Assembly (NCBI GenBank): GCA_002007465.1 | Contig: LNAC01000232.1 | Span: forward strand, 1,325,108-1,389,107 | From: Ailurus styani | Lineage: Eukaryota; Chordata; Mammalia; Carnivora; Ailuridae | Direction of reading: 5' to 3' | Length of the DNA stretch: 64,000 bases | In this document: piece by piece, positions 33,481 through 45,185 of the stretch | Position numbering within the stretch: position 1 is the first letter of the stretch | How the letters are laid out: each line of letters opens with the position of its first letter | Notes under the pieces: model-generated | What the model was told of the DNA's origin: nothing | The model's database searches: none | What the model saw: only the letters and a program-made list of their open reading frames with translations | Program-made: the position numbers and the translations under genes

Positions 33481-34085
33481 CAAGGCAGGGAGCGCGGGCT
33501 CTTGGGAGGGGCGGGGTTCGGAATCCCCACCGAGGGCTCGGCCGGCCCTTCCGTGGGACAGACTAAGCCCAGGGCTGCTCTGGGTGACTCGTCTGTCTGG
33601 AGCCCGACGGCCCCAGGAGCTGCGCTCGACAGCTCCAGCGGGTTCGAGACTTGGGGTGAATTCCAAGACGACCGCGGAAGCGGGAGTAGGGATGTGAGCG
33701 GTGTGCCAGGGATGGGGGGTCGTGTTGTTTGGCGTCGGGACCAGAAGGCGGCCTACTCCGCACTAAAGGGGTGGACGTGGTCCGGGTTGTCCGACCCCCC
33801 GCTAGTTCTTGGCGGGAACTCCCGTCCAGCTGTGCTCTAAGGCGCCCCCTGGCGGGCCTATCGATACTACCGTGCCCACCTGTACAGCAGCGGCTCCACG
33901 CGACCCGAGGGGGGGGTCACACGCACCCCCTGGGATTCCGTACTCCTTGATCGCTTTTGCAGACGTCGTAGAGTATTCGAGCGCAGGCTCCTTACAGCCT
34001 CAGTTTCCCCCTCCCGGCCCTGCTGGTTCAGGCCCCGCTCGCCTGGAATAGAAGGACTCCCTGCTGCTCCACACCCGCGCCCCCT
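33480..34085. promoter_or_regulatory. CpG-rich segment downstream of KAZALD1
   Basis: Many CpG dinucleotides and GC-rich sequence with a minus-orientation CTCF-like motif. No coding exon is recognised. It passes directly into the AT-motif cluster at 34100-34262. Confidence 0.4.
33842..33857 (-). promoter_or_regulatory. CTCF-like motif, minus orientation
   Basis: GCGCCCCCTGGCGGGC is the reverse complement of a CTCF core. Confidence 0.65.
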
Positions 34086-34099
34086 CCCTGCTCGGCTCC

Positions 34100-34262
34100 G
34101 CAGACGGGCTTTAATAACGTCGCCGGAAAGTGACACGCGATTTATTATTAAAGTAATGCGGGGACGGGAAAGGTTTAATAAACGCGCTGCGATGCCGAGG
34201 ATTATTCACCGCAAATAAATGAGAGCGCGGGCGGCGTTTTAATAAATAATTTCCCGCTGCTC
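34100..34262. promoter_or_regulatory. Putative enhancer with a cluster of TTTAATAA/TTTATTA sites
   Basis: Five AT-rich motifs occur within 145 bp: TTTAATAAC (34110), TTTATTATTA (34141), TTTAATAAA (34174), AAATAAAT (34213) and TTTTAATAAATAATTT (34237-34252). They are set in CpG-rich DNA. The motif form suits CDX/posterior-HOX homeodomain proteins. Confidence 0.5.
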
Positions 34263-35130
34263 CCGGGGGAAGAGAGGAGAGGAGGAGGGGGAAGCTGAGC
34301 CGCTGCCAGAACTCCCGGCCTCGCCTCCCCGCGGGTTTTCACGCCTTCCCCGCGTTTTTCATTCGAGGTTGCTCACCTGAAATGTGAGGTTCCAGGAGAG
34401 CTGAATCGGAGTGGCCTAGGCAGGGAGGCGGGAGGACCTCTGTCCCATCCCACTTCCCCCACCTCCGGGATTCTAAGTGGTTTGCTTAACATGAGCGAAT
34501 GCACTTCCTTCCGACTCCGAGCCAGAGATCGGGAGTCTACACTGTGCGGGTGCGGGAGGGGTTAACCGGGACCGACCCCTCCCCAGCCGAGGGTACTGGG
34601 TCCCGGGGTCCGGCCGTTCTCCCTGCTTTTGGCTGACCCCGGCTGGCCGTCCAGGGCAGGATGTCAGGAGTACGCCAGGGTTAGGGGGCCGAGGGTACAG
34701 GTGTGTAGGAGCCACGTGTGTACGAATGACCCTGACTCCCTCCTCCGCCGTCGTGGGGAATCGGACTGCTTATCACTACGAAGGCTCGTAGTAAAGGTCC
34801 TTGAGCCGCGCGGTTCTGACGGGTGAAGCCCAACTCTTGGCTCACTGGTGACCCGGGGTGGATTTGAGGGCTGAGCAGAACTGGCGCCCCGAGGGCGAGT
34901 CCGCCCCTCCAGCAGAGAAGCCTGGAGGCCGGAGAGGATGAGCCCGATTTCGGAGAGGGCCGAGACTGCAGACTTTGGGGACCAAAGATACGCCGCCTGT
35001 CATGCTGGGTAGGGGAATGAGAGGGAAGCTCTTGGGGTACATCAGCTCCGCAAGTTTTGTGCCTCGGCCGAAAGGCGCGGCAGTTGTGGCGACACCCCTG
35101 GGAACGCCTGGGAGTACGGGAAGTGGCAAA
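34263..35130. other. Intergenic, GC-rich unique sequence, no gene
   Basis: No exon is supported. Nothing else recognised. Confidence 0.5.
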
Positions 35131-35150
35131 AGAGTGCCATCTGGTGGATG
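35130..35150 (-). promoter_or_regulatory. Weaker CTCF-like motif, minus orientation
   Basis: TGCCATCTGGTGGATG resembles the reverse complement of the CTCF core. It is less perfect than the one at 33842. Confidence 0.4.
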
Positions 35151-35239
35151 TTTCTGGTTGTGGCAGCCAGGCCGGGCCAGGGGGCCTTGAGACCCTTAAA
35201 TTGGAAAAATTTGAGTAAAAGGATACTTCCATTTGTATT

Positions 35240-35730
35240 CACTTATTTTTGTGACTGTGCACATATGTGTTTAGTATATATGTGATATCTGTGTGTGACA
35301 TATTTACTATCAATAGTTTGTTTATAGTAGTATGTGTGTGTACATGCATTGTATGTACATATATCATGTTATACATGTGGATTATCTAAAAGCATATGTG
35401 TGTATGTGGATGACCATGTAGATACATGTGTGTGTGCATAAGCATCGTATGGATGGATGTATTGTTATATGTGTGTAGCTATATGTATACATTTACTTGC
35501 AAGTATGTGTTCCATTATGTGCCCTTCTTTCAACAAATATTTGTCATGTGCCAACATTGTTGTAGGAACTGGAGATACATCACAGGAAAACACATTGTCC
35601 CTGACCTTGCAGAGCTTACATTCTGTTGTAACACGTGCGTGTGAATGTAAGTATACTTAGAGTAATTATTTATGTGTATCTGTACGGGATTATGTGCACA
35701 TGCATGTGTAACTCTGTCTACACATGTGAG
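35240..35730. repeat. Degenerate TATG/TGTA-rich alternating tract with an old repeat fragment
   Basis: Long run of TGTG, TATA and TACATG steps (mostly alternating purine-pyrimidine), interrupted at 35525-35640 by a MIR/L2-class segment ('caacaaatatttgtcatgtg'). Confidence 0.6.
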
Positions 35731-37000
35731 GGGCAGACAGGCTTAAACACTCCTTGCTGGACTTGGAGATTCCTTGAGCTCTTTTGTGCTCAAAAGTTCA
35801 GGTTCTATCACTTAGGACTTTAGTCTAAGTTGAGGGCATCTTAAGGCAGAGAGAAAGAGACTGGGGACATAGGCTGACTACCTTCTGGGATGTCCTTTTG
35901 TCCCTTCCTCAGCCCTCTCAATGCCTAGATTCTTTCTAAATGGGTGAACAGCCACGGAAATCCACAGGGTGATGAGATGTTAATGATGTTACTCTCACAT
36001 CTCAAAGCAAAGCATCTTGGGTGGGAAGGATGGTGGTTGGGATGGTGGTTGGGATGGGTGGGAATGGGGCCTGGGAAGCTGGGGGTAGGGATGAGTTCTC
36101 TGAGGGCAGTGGTGGGGGGATGTAGAGACTAGGAGGGATCTGGTCTAGAAGGTAGTGGCGGGAACTCGGAGTCAATTGTGGATAATGGAGGTGGTTTGAG
36201 GACTCTGGGGGGGATAAGCTGGTAGATAGAGAAGGGGCCCAGGGAGGGGATGAGGTCAGCACTGGAGATGGAGTTGAGGGGATACAGAGACAGAAGCTTG
36301 GCGGTCATCTTGGGATGGAACCTGGAGGCCAGCTCAGATGGAATCATCCCTGCCTTTCTCCCCACCCTCCCTTCTCCATGCTGGGGCCCCTCTGTTCTTT
36401 CATTCTCTTTGCTCAAGCTGGGTCCCAGATGTGCTGGTGGCAGAGGAGAGGAGTGTGGGCTCCAGGGCTTGGCCTGGCTTAGGTGACTCACTGGTAGGCG
36501 AGGTGAGACCTGGCTCCCAACACCATTGTGGACCATGAAGCCTCATCCCAACCACCTGGGCCACTGCCCACCCATTGCCATTAGCAGCTTTCAGTTTGGG
36601 CTCAGCGCAGGGGGTTCAAACAAGGGTGAGGCCTGGACCTGGAAAAGGTCACAGACTCCCCCTCCCCACATACACCCACACATTCCTGGGACTGAATTAG
36701 GAAAGGTGCTTCTGAATGATTTCTTCCTTCCTTCCCTCCTTTGCTAGATGTTTTCCAGATGCAGTCCAGGCCAGAAGTCTTCAGGTACCATCCTCAGCCT
36801 TGGTCTGTGGCCACACCTCTGCCTGACTACTTCACCCTAAAACCAAGGTTTCTGTCCCTTCTTTGCCTCTCTTCCCTTCCTCAGTCTCTCTTTTCTTCCC
36901 AGGGTTGAAGGCTTAGATCCCTGGGCTGTGTCCACACTGGTCAGAGGAGTGGACGAGGGGCTGAAGACATGGGCTGGCTCCTGGCCTGGATTTCTTTTCC
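35731..37000. other. Intergenic, no gene seen
   Basis: Unique sequence with a short tandem GGTTGGGATGGT repeat near 36030-36060. Confidence 0.5.
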
Positions 37001-37048
37001 TTTTTCTTCCCTTCCCTTCCCTTTCCTTTTCCCTTTTTTTTTCTTTTT

Positions 37049-37079
<31 letters not shown>

Positions 37080-37081
37080 CN
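37000..37081 (+). repeat. Long polypyrimidine/poly(T) tract with one N
   Basis: Pure C/T for about 80 bp, with about 30 T at the end and an N at 37081. Confidence 0.95.
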
Positions 37082-38600
37082 TGACTGAAGGATCTCTGGA
37101 CAGGGTGAACAGTTAGGAAAGCCAGTCTGAGTGACAAATGCTGCTCCACAATCAAATCTCACCTTGTCCCCTTGGCAGGTAGCACCTTGGAAGGCAGCAG
37201 GGACTTGAGGGTGCTGAAGAGGGGTCTGGAGCTCCCCAGGAGAAAAGACAGAGTCTTTGTGAGAAGTGATGGGGTCTCCCAGGATGTCTCCTAGGTTGAG
37301 CACCTAGGCACAAATATTTCCTACCTCCCACTCCCACTCCCATCCCAGATCACTGAAACAGGGCTGAAGAAGGCCCCGTTGGCCTTCTGGACTCAGCTGG
37401 TCCTGCAGGGTTCTAACTCCGGCTCTCCAGCTCCCCCTGCCCCTCTCCCACAGTGTGAACAGTTGTCAGAAAGGTTTCAGTTCTAGAGGTAGTGGTGGTG
37501 GGGGTCTCAGGGGTAGTGGTCTCTGAAGGGCAGTGATGGGTCTTTGGGGGCAGAACCAGGGCTCAAAGGTCAAGGACAGCCTGGCAAGGGCACATGAGGT
37601 TTTGCAGTGTAGGTTTGAATGTCAGTCCTACTGTTCTCTAAGTGCATACCCTGGGTGATTTTCTTGGCTTCCCTTCTTCTGTGTCCTCCTCTGAAAAACA
37701 ATATAAAAATTCCTCTATAGGGGTTGTGATGACAGTAGAGATTTTTTTTTTTTGACAGTAGAGATCTTATAAGTAATGTGTCAGGAACACAAAAGGTGTT
37801 CAGTAAATGGTCATTTTACTACTATTGTTTCTGGGTAGGTGGGCTGCATGGAGCTGGGGGTAGCTAGGACAGAGCTTCCTGCTGAAGTGTGTGTTGGGGG
37901 GGGGTGATCGCAATCTTGGTGCCTGCCTGGAGAAGGCCTTAGGAACTGGGACTTTGGAGGAGGGAAAAGGCTAAGGCAGGGTGGGGATGGGTAGGAACTG
38001 GGCTTCCAGAGAACTTGGCAGTCTTCACCCTCACCCTCAGCCCTCCCCAGGGAGCCCCTGTCACAGCCCAGGGCTCTAGCTCTGCGCTTGCAGGGAGGGG
38101 CGTCCCCCAAACTCACCTCCATCCATCTCTTTTATCTGGGCTGCTGAAGGGCTGGAGCTCCAATGGGGCCTCTGATGGGGAACAGATACAGACCAGGCGG
38201 AAGCAGCCGGAACTGTGCCGAGCTGGAGCTGAGGACCAGGCCAGGGGGTCAGTGAAGACAGATAAAGCTCAGAGCAGCTGGGGACTCAGGGGACCCGCGA
38301 GGCGGAGGAGCAGGAGGGGCTTTGGGCAGGCTGTGCTCTGGGAGGTGGCAGGGCCGGAAGCTTCTGATGGGGACCAGTGTCCACCAAGGCTTTCAGATGT
38401 TCAGACAAGGCCTTTCAGGACTCTTGGGAGGAGGACGGGAGCAGAGCCTCCTCCCCTAGGTATGGCTGGAGGAAGGCCAGGGTGCCTGCCAGGGATGAGG
38501 GCTGGTCTCAGGGTGAAGCTGAGCCTGAGAACGGTGAGGGGGGGAGCTCAAGTTCTGGGCCAAAGGCGGGGCTTCTGGGGGCTGCCTTACCTTTAAGGCG
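37082..38600. other. Intergenic, no gene seen
   Basis: Mostly unique, moderately GC-rich. No exon signature. Confidence 0.5.
37731..37765 (-). mobile_element. Possible tail-only retrotransposition: T run between direct repeats
   Basis: GACAGTAGAGAT at 37731-37742 and 37754-37765 flanks a run of T with no element body between. Confidence 0.45.
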
Positions 38601-38604
38601 GAGA

Positions 38605-38835
38605 TGGGAAAAGGTTTGCTAAGCTATTCTGTGATTTTAGTTCCTGTTTTAATTAACTTTGAAGGGCTTGGGGCCTCCCTGAACACCAGGGAGAGGAGCA
38701 GAGCAGACGTTTATTTTCCTCTTTTCCCCTTTAAAGACAATTTTATTAAATCACTTTGTTTTCATTCTGGATTGAACGTGGGACATTTAAATGGAAAAGT
38801 AATTATTTCACCTCGTTTGCTTATGGAGAGAAGAG
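38605..38835. promoter_or_regulatory. Putative conserved enhancer
   Basis: Contains TTTTAATTAACTTTG, CAATTTTATTAAATCACTTTG, ACATTTAAATGG and AAGTAATTATTTC. These are several homeodomain and TCF/SOX-like sites in an AT-rich island within GC-rich flanks. Confidence 0.45.
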
Positions 38836-39215
38836 AGTCAGGAAAGGGAGGGATGCCAGTGAGAGGAAGAGGGTAGCAGCTTTGGGCCAGCCCGTGTGCT
38901 CACGCACGTGTGTGCGTGCACACACAGACACACACAGACACACAATCGTGCTACAGCAATGTCTACACGTATCCCCTCACACGGGCACACATCGTGTCCC
39001 AGAGAAAGACAAGCCTTCTACACACCCTCCAGAGTATAGATGCCTCAGCCCTTGCAAGCACACGTCTACACTGTCCTGAAGACACTCCTTCCCCACAGCC
39101 ATGCCTGCAGGGCAAAGCCCTCTATCCAGGCACAAACACCCACAACGCACTGTGCTCACGGTACAGGCACTCTTGCAGATACTTGCACATGCCCCTTAAG
39201 CATTGTATGTGCAAG

Positions 39216-39242
39216 TACACACACACACACACACACACACAC
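39216..39242 (+). repeat. (CA)n microsatellite
   Basis: Fourteen CA units within a longer CA-rich, low-complexity stretch (38900-39340). Confidence 0.95.
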
Positions 39243-39342
39243 GCATGTGTGCGCGCCAGGTTCAAGTCCTTCCCAGTCTCTTGAGTTATGTCATCATCAC
39301 AAGTACACACAGGTTCAAACACACCAGTCTCATTCTCAGACA

Positions 39343-40380
39343 CCAAGCACACCCCACCGGGATGTGGGAGAACAGACTCCGGTGAGGGGGGACATTGTCA
39401 TGGAGAAGGTGGAGGAGTCCTGGAACTCTCTCATTGGGGCTCCTGGGCCCCAAAATCTACCTATCCCCTAGGCCACTCCACGAGTCCCTTTCTCTGCACC
39501 TGTATGATCTTGGGAGGACTGCTTGTGACCCTGAGTCTGCAGCTTCCAGGAAAGAGCTACTCCCTGCCTCCCTCCCACCTTCACCCCTCCCACCCCTGCT
39601 CAGATCCCCGTTGCATGTCCAGAGAAGGCCAGCGGGTCTCCGGGGCGGGCGCAGCCTGCGCGAGGGCCGAGGACCGGGACCCAGGTTCTAACCCCGGCTT
39701 CCCCAACTCGCCCGGGCGCGCCTGGCTGTGTGGATCGGCGTCAGAGGGGTTAAAACTTCGGTAGCGCGCCCCCCTCCACTCCCACCCCTGGCTGGTACAT
39801 GGAGGGCCGGGTTCGCGGAGCCATACCTGTACTTTGTCTTCATCTGTCACCCCTTCTGACAGTCAGATACATCTTGTGGGGAGGGGGGCGTGGGGGCGGG
39901 GGAGCAATAATTAACCTCTCCCGCCTCAGACCCCAAATGCCGCCTTCTCGGCCGCGGCTGCAGCGGGGTCTGCGGGAGGGAAAGAGGAGGGAAGGCAGGG
40001 AAGGGAGGCGAGGGAGAGGGGCAAAGGGAGAAAGCGGGAGAGGATTGAGAGGGAAGGGAGCCACCGAGAGGAAAGGCCCTGACATTTTTATTGCCCTGCC
40101 AACCTCTTTTCCACACCCTTCTTTCCACTCTCTCTTCCCGGGGCGGGGGGGGGGGCAGGCAGTTGGGAGGGACGGTCAGAAGAATTGGAGAGAGCCTAGT
40201 GCGCTCACCGACTCACTGCTCCCCCTCACATGGGTGAGTTTAGGCCCCTCCGGAAGCCCTGGGAGGCGGGGAGGCTGGGGCACAGCGGTGTGGGGATGCA
40301 GAGCCCTCTGTCTGCTAGTTTAGTGCCAAGAAGAGACCAGAGGATGAGGGGGCTTTGGGCCACGTAGCCCTGGGGGTCAC
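39343..40380. other. Intergenic: GC-rich sequence and purine tract, no gene
   Basis: Includes CAATAATTAACC (near 39905), an almost pure purine tract (39965-40065) and TGACATTTTTATTGCC (40080). No exon is supported. Confidence 0.45.
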
Positions 40381-40384
40381 CATG

Positions 40385-40455
40385 CTGATATTTCACATTT
40401 ATGGCAAATGACTAGAGCTTACGTTAAGGATTAATTTTTGTTCCAAGCAGTGAAA
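40385..40455. promoter_or_regulatory. Short putative conserved element
   Basis: 'atttcacatttatggcaaat' followed by AGGATTAATTTTTG is an AT-rich unique island with a bicoid/OTX-like GGATTA. Confidence 0.3.
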
Positions 40456-41004
40456 GGGGGAGGGTCTTGTGTGATTCCTGGAGAGGCAAGTGACTCCAAT
40501 GCCAAGGGCCCCTGGATTAAAAGCCCTCCAGATCTGGGGGGAGGGGGGGAGACAGAGGACATGTCTAAAAAGTAAAAACAAAAACAAAGCCAAAAGCCTT
40601 AGGGCGGGGTGGCTGGAATCAGAGTTTAGATAAACAGAAGACAGGTATGTCTTGGACTAGGTCCTCCGATGAAGCAGGTGGGACTTGGGGTCAGGCAAGA
40701 GTCGTCTGCAGCCAAGGAGATGAATTTGGATGTGGACTATTCCCAGACAGACTGCGGTTCATCCGAGGTGACGCCAGGGAGGAGTTGGGAAACAGCCAAC
40801 GGAGAAAGAGAGGTGTTGCTGTCACTGCTGGGCCTGCTGGGGGCACGGAGAGAAGGGGCCCTCCCTGTCCCCAGGGCAGCCTGAGGGCCAGGGGATTCTA
40901 GCTCTTTCCCTCTCTTTGAGAATTTGTTAGTCAAGTCTGTCATCTACAGTGTCTGAGAAATAGGACCTTTTCTCTAAAGTCTCTGATAGAACTGTGGACA
41001 TGGC

Positions 41005-41130
41005 ATTGTCTACGAGTCAGGATTCCTGGTTCTCATCCCGGTTCCGCCAATAGAACCAGTTTTAGCTAGCTGCATGATGGAAGAGAAGGCATTTAACCTC
41101 TCTGGACCTCAGGCTGCTCATTTATAAAGA
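41005..41130 (+). repeat. MIR fragment
   Basis: 'gattcctggttctcatcccg' then 'catttaacctctctggacct' follows MIR order. Confidence 0.6.
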
Positions 41131-42335
41131 GAAGGCGGGGTGGACGGGTGAGACAAACTGTAGACATCGCCTATTCTGATGGCCCGTGATCTTCTAAGAC
41201 CTGAGGAACATTAATAGGCTCAAACGTGCTCCCACCTCCCCTTACACAGGCTCAGAACCCTCTGGCTCCTGAGCAGCATATCAGCAGCCCCAAAGGTGCT
41301 CACTGGCTCGGCTGCTCACTCACTCTCCCTGCCTCTCTGCTCCCCAACCCTCCTTGCCCCCCGCCACACTCTGCACCCCTGGACTCCCAATCATCTATAA
41401 AATTTGCTGTGGTTGGGAAGGGGCCTGGGGCCAGGACACCCCCATAGAAAAGCTGACTGTGTGTTTCTGTTGCGAGGAAAAGAAGAAAGCCTCGCAGAGC
41501 TGGAGAGCAGAGCGCCAAAGCAGAAAGTTAGCACTGGAGAGGACTTGCCCAATGGGGAGAGGGAGCACTGGGAACGGAAGAGAGCCAGGAAAGGTGAAGA
41601 GAGAAAGAAGGCTCAGCCCCCTGCAGGGGACTCATGCAGAGAGTGAGGAGTGAAACCCGCTGACAGCCTTGTCAGGAAATCACCTCCAAGCGCCCCACAC
41701 CCTGGTCTGTCAGTTCCATCTCCCCAGGGGAGGAGCCCCTGTGAGTCACCGCTGCTGTGTCTGTCCCTTGGATTTCAGTCCCCACCCCCAAACACACAGC
41801 TCTCCTCCACAAGGGAATTCATTTCTGGCTGCTATTTTCTTCACCTGGGGAAGCGCTGGGCATTTTGGCAGCATGAGGGGAGAGGAGAGAAGCAGGAAGA
41901 AGTCAGGGCCCCCTGGGCTGGGGCCCCCGGGGGGGGGGTTGGGCGCCGGATCACCCAGAGCAGTGTGACGCCACTGATTGTTGAGGTGATCTTCTCTGCA
42001 AGTGTGGCACTGAAGAAAGAAGCACGGGGCCTGGGACAGCGGTAGGCTACCTAGGACACGTGGGGAGCCCTGGGAGAAAACTGGGCTCCTGTTTAAATTC
42101 AGTCCTGCTGAGGGGGAGGCTTGGAGTTTGGAGGGAGTGGTTTGGGCACCCTCACGTGTCGAGGGCAGAGTCTGTCTCTCTGAGCCCTGGAGGCCAGAAA
42201 TGAGTCCCACTGTCCCCAGGCGCACGCTGGCCTTGCCTCCTTTCTCCTAGCTCCCCTTGGGCGGGTCTAGTCCTCACGTTCCAGCTCCAATCCCAGCTCT
42301 CGCCCCAGAGCTTCCCCCATCACCTTCATAAGGTA
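41131..42335. other. Intergenic, no gene seen
   Basis: Unique GC-rich sequence. The open frames lack splice context and family resemblance. Confidence 0.5.
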
Positions 42336-42339
42336 ACTC

Positions 42340-42905
42340 CTTATCTATCTATAAGAATCCTTTTTATCGTTTTCATTTTTTAAATGTAGTACATGAATAT
42401 AGGATTATAGGAATTTCAAACCAACCAGAAATGGGTAGAGTAAGAAGGATAAGCCCCTCTCCCCTCTTTTCCTCTAATCCTACCCTCTTCTCTTTAAGTT
42501 ACTGATCTTAACCATTTGGTGTGGCTTCCTCTAGGTCTTTTATTCACCACCAACATTCAGTCAGACAGACACACGCCCAAATTAGGTTTAAAAACAATTA
42601 TTGCATAGATTTTTCATGCCATACTGCTACTTTAATATTTGTTCCTTTCACTTAAATATCAGAGATATTTTCCAGGCCAGCATATAAGGATATACCTGAA
42701 TGCATATAGACATATTTTACAGGACACTCCACAATAGAATTAACCAATTCCTAATTGGCGGGCCTTTCTGTTGTCCCCAAGTATGTCTCTTACAAACAAT
42801 GCCGCAGTGAGCCTCCTTAAATATATGTCATTTTGCACAAGAATGAGTATTTCTGAGATTCAGATTTCTAAAAATGACATTACTGGGTCCAAAGACCCAG
42901 TAAAT
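42340..42905 (+). mobile_element. Old L1 3'-UTR-like fragment
   Basis: 'ggcctttctgttgtccccaa', 'ttacaaacaatgccgcagtg' and 'gacattactgggtccaaag' follow the L1M 3'-UTR order. Confidence 0.7.
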
Positions 42906-45055
42906 CTACTTGGACTTTTCTTTCAAGCTTGAAACCCACATTTTCAAGGAAGGGCCCATGGATGCTAGTCATCAGGCCCTGGAAAAACTCTTCCATGCCT
43001 TCCGAATCTGCGTGAGCTGGCCCGGCAAGAGGAAGACAAATTAATAACTGACGAAGAGAAAAGATTCTGTGTGATATGAAAGAATCCTAGCAAGCAGCTT
43101 GTTGTATCTCTGCATTCAGATCTGGGGGTGTCCACAGAGAGAGATCTCCGTGGGTAACACACCACCCTCCACCCCGCTCATGCTTCCCCCCACCNACCTG
43201 CATTTCCCCCTGGTTCCACAAAAGTTCCAACCAGTTCTCCCCCATTCCTTGTTCCAGGCCTGGAGTCTTCAGGGACAGCTTCTCACGTTGGGCCATTTCT
43301 GGTTGGTTCTCATCCAGCTGCTGTCTGCCTGCCGCACGCCGTGCCAACACTGAGCGGTATGTACGTGATCAAAGATCACAGGGACACCCAATCCTTGGGT
43401 GAGGGTGAGGGTGGCAACCTAGAGCCCATTACATGTGTAGGTGGCGTTGTCAGAGTCAGCCTTCAGGCCACTTCAAGCCACCTCCTGGGGGATGCTATTC
43501 TATGGCAACTGCATGGTGGGATGGGTCAGAACTCCCCATTCCTCCCCCACCACACTAACCCCCACCCACCTGAGTCTTCATGATAAGGCTCCAGAGCTCT
43601 TCACCAAACCTAAGGGCACCTGCAGCCTTTCCACTTCCTTCCCTGGCATCCCCTCCCCTCACTCAGATATTGCCAAATGGATAGTGAGCTTGGATGGGTC
43701 CTGGTGGCCAAATTCCAAACAAAGGGGGAGGCATCCTGGCCCCCCGCCAGTGTTCCATCCATGGTAATTTGGCAGGAAAGCGCCAGCTGCGTATATCTGC
43801 ACATCTGTTTATGCCTCTGGCTTGTTATTTATTCTCTGCCTTTCATGGGCAGCAGAGCCAGAGCGCACCTCAACTCTTCCCAAGTTAGATTAACCAGGAA
43901 AGAAGGCTAGGACACTCAGTCACCGCAAATGCTGATGTTCATTGAAGGGTACGCCTTCTGTAGCAGCTGCTGCCACTTTTCATAGAGACACAGAGGAGAG
44001 GAGCAAAGGGGAAGGGAGAGGGAGGGAAAGGGTAGGAGAGATGGGGGAGGGCTGTGGACTTGGAGTTGTAGTTATGCTGAGATTACTTAAGTCAGGTGGG
44101 CCAATCCCTGACCTCACTGGAGATGGGGAGAGTTGGCCATGAAACACAATCACTCTGACCTTCCTTCCTGCTGGACACCATGTTTCAGCATGTGTGTGTG
44201 TTCTTGTATGGTGTGGGTGAGTATCAATCCTGGGAATGAGGCTTTTAACAGAGGCTACATAGGTTAGGCTTCTTGGGGTGCTTAAATAACTTTTCTTGAG
44301 AGATTCCTGGGATGAAGTACTTGGTAGTGAAGAATCAGAGCCAGGCTCTGTTCCTGGGATTAAAGAGGGAGGAATGAGGAGAGGAGGAGGAGGGAGAGAA
44401 GGAGGGATAGAGGAAGGGGGGGAGGAGGAAGAGGAAGGAGTGTTAAAGAATGGACAGACGTGTTCAGCAGGGAGGAAAGAGGGATCATGGGTGGAGGAGC
44501 TGGAAGTTTGGAGATCCTTGGTGCAGGTGCTATCCTTGGTCCTGACTGACAATCGGCCCAGGAATAGCCCAGAGTCCCTGACCTGGATGAGCCTCCAAAC
44601 TCCCTACAATTTTCTTTGAAGGACACTGGATGATTTTGGTGTATAAACAAAGATCTGGAGCCTCATCTGGTGAGAACTGAATGCACAGGCCTGACTTCTT
44701 CCACTGTTACCCATGTCCCTCCCCTGCCTTTTCAAAGCAACTCCCTGTCTGGTCAGTGCTCCTTGCAAGGGACAGATAGGTGTGGGGCTGGAGAACCCTG
44801 GGCAGGGCTCCTGGGTAAGAGTGCAGGCATCTGAGCTCTGGGACCCTTGGCCTGAGTGGGGGGAAGTGGGGATGCCCTAGGGTGGGGAGTGTTGGCCTGG
44901 TCAGATTTAAAAAAACTAGACCCTGCCAAATTCTGGACAGACATTTTGCTTCTACTTTCCCTCTGCTCCTTTGCAAAACCCAAATACCAACATCATCTTT
45001 TCCCTCCTTCAAAAAATTATATGTAACGAGCTGTTCACAGGCAGTACCTGCACAG
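42906..45055. other. Intergenic, no gene seen
   Basis: Contains GTGATCAAAGATCAC (43365-43379, an inverted repeat with a TCF-like core) and a purine-rich GGA tract (44360-44440). A single N is at 43195. Confidence 0.45.
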
Positions 45056-45059
45056 ATGG

Positions 45060-45185
45060 GGGTTTAATCAGCTAGAGTCTAAGCACATGGGCATTCTAGC
45101 CTAATCCAATTCCCAGCGGTTCATTAGGGGAAATATTCATCACCCAGAGATTACAGCAGGGCCAAAACTCTGAATGGATTCTAAA
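45060..45185. promoter_or_regulatory. Putative conserved element
   Basis: Unique island with TTTAATCAGC, CTAATCCAATTCCC, TTCATTAGGGG and AATATTCATCACCC, all homeodomain-type sites. Confidence 0.35.

Noticed and set aside
38900..39340. Long frames through the CA-rich region
   Set aside because: Translations of dinucleotide repeats (His-Thr or Cys-Val runs), without biological support.
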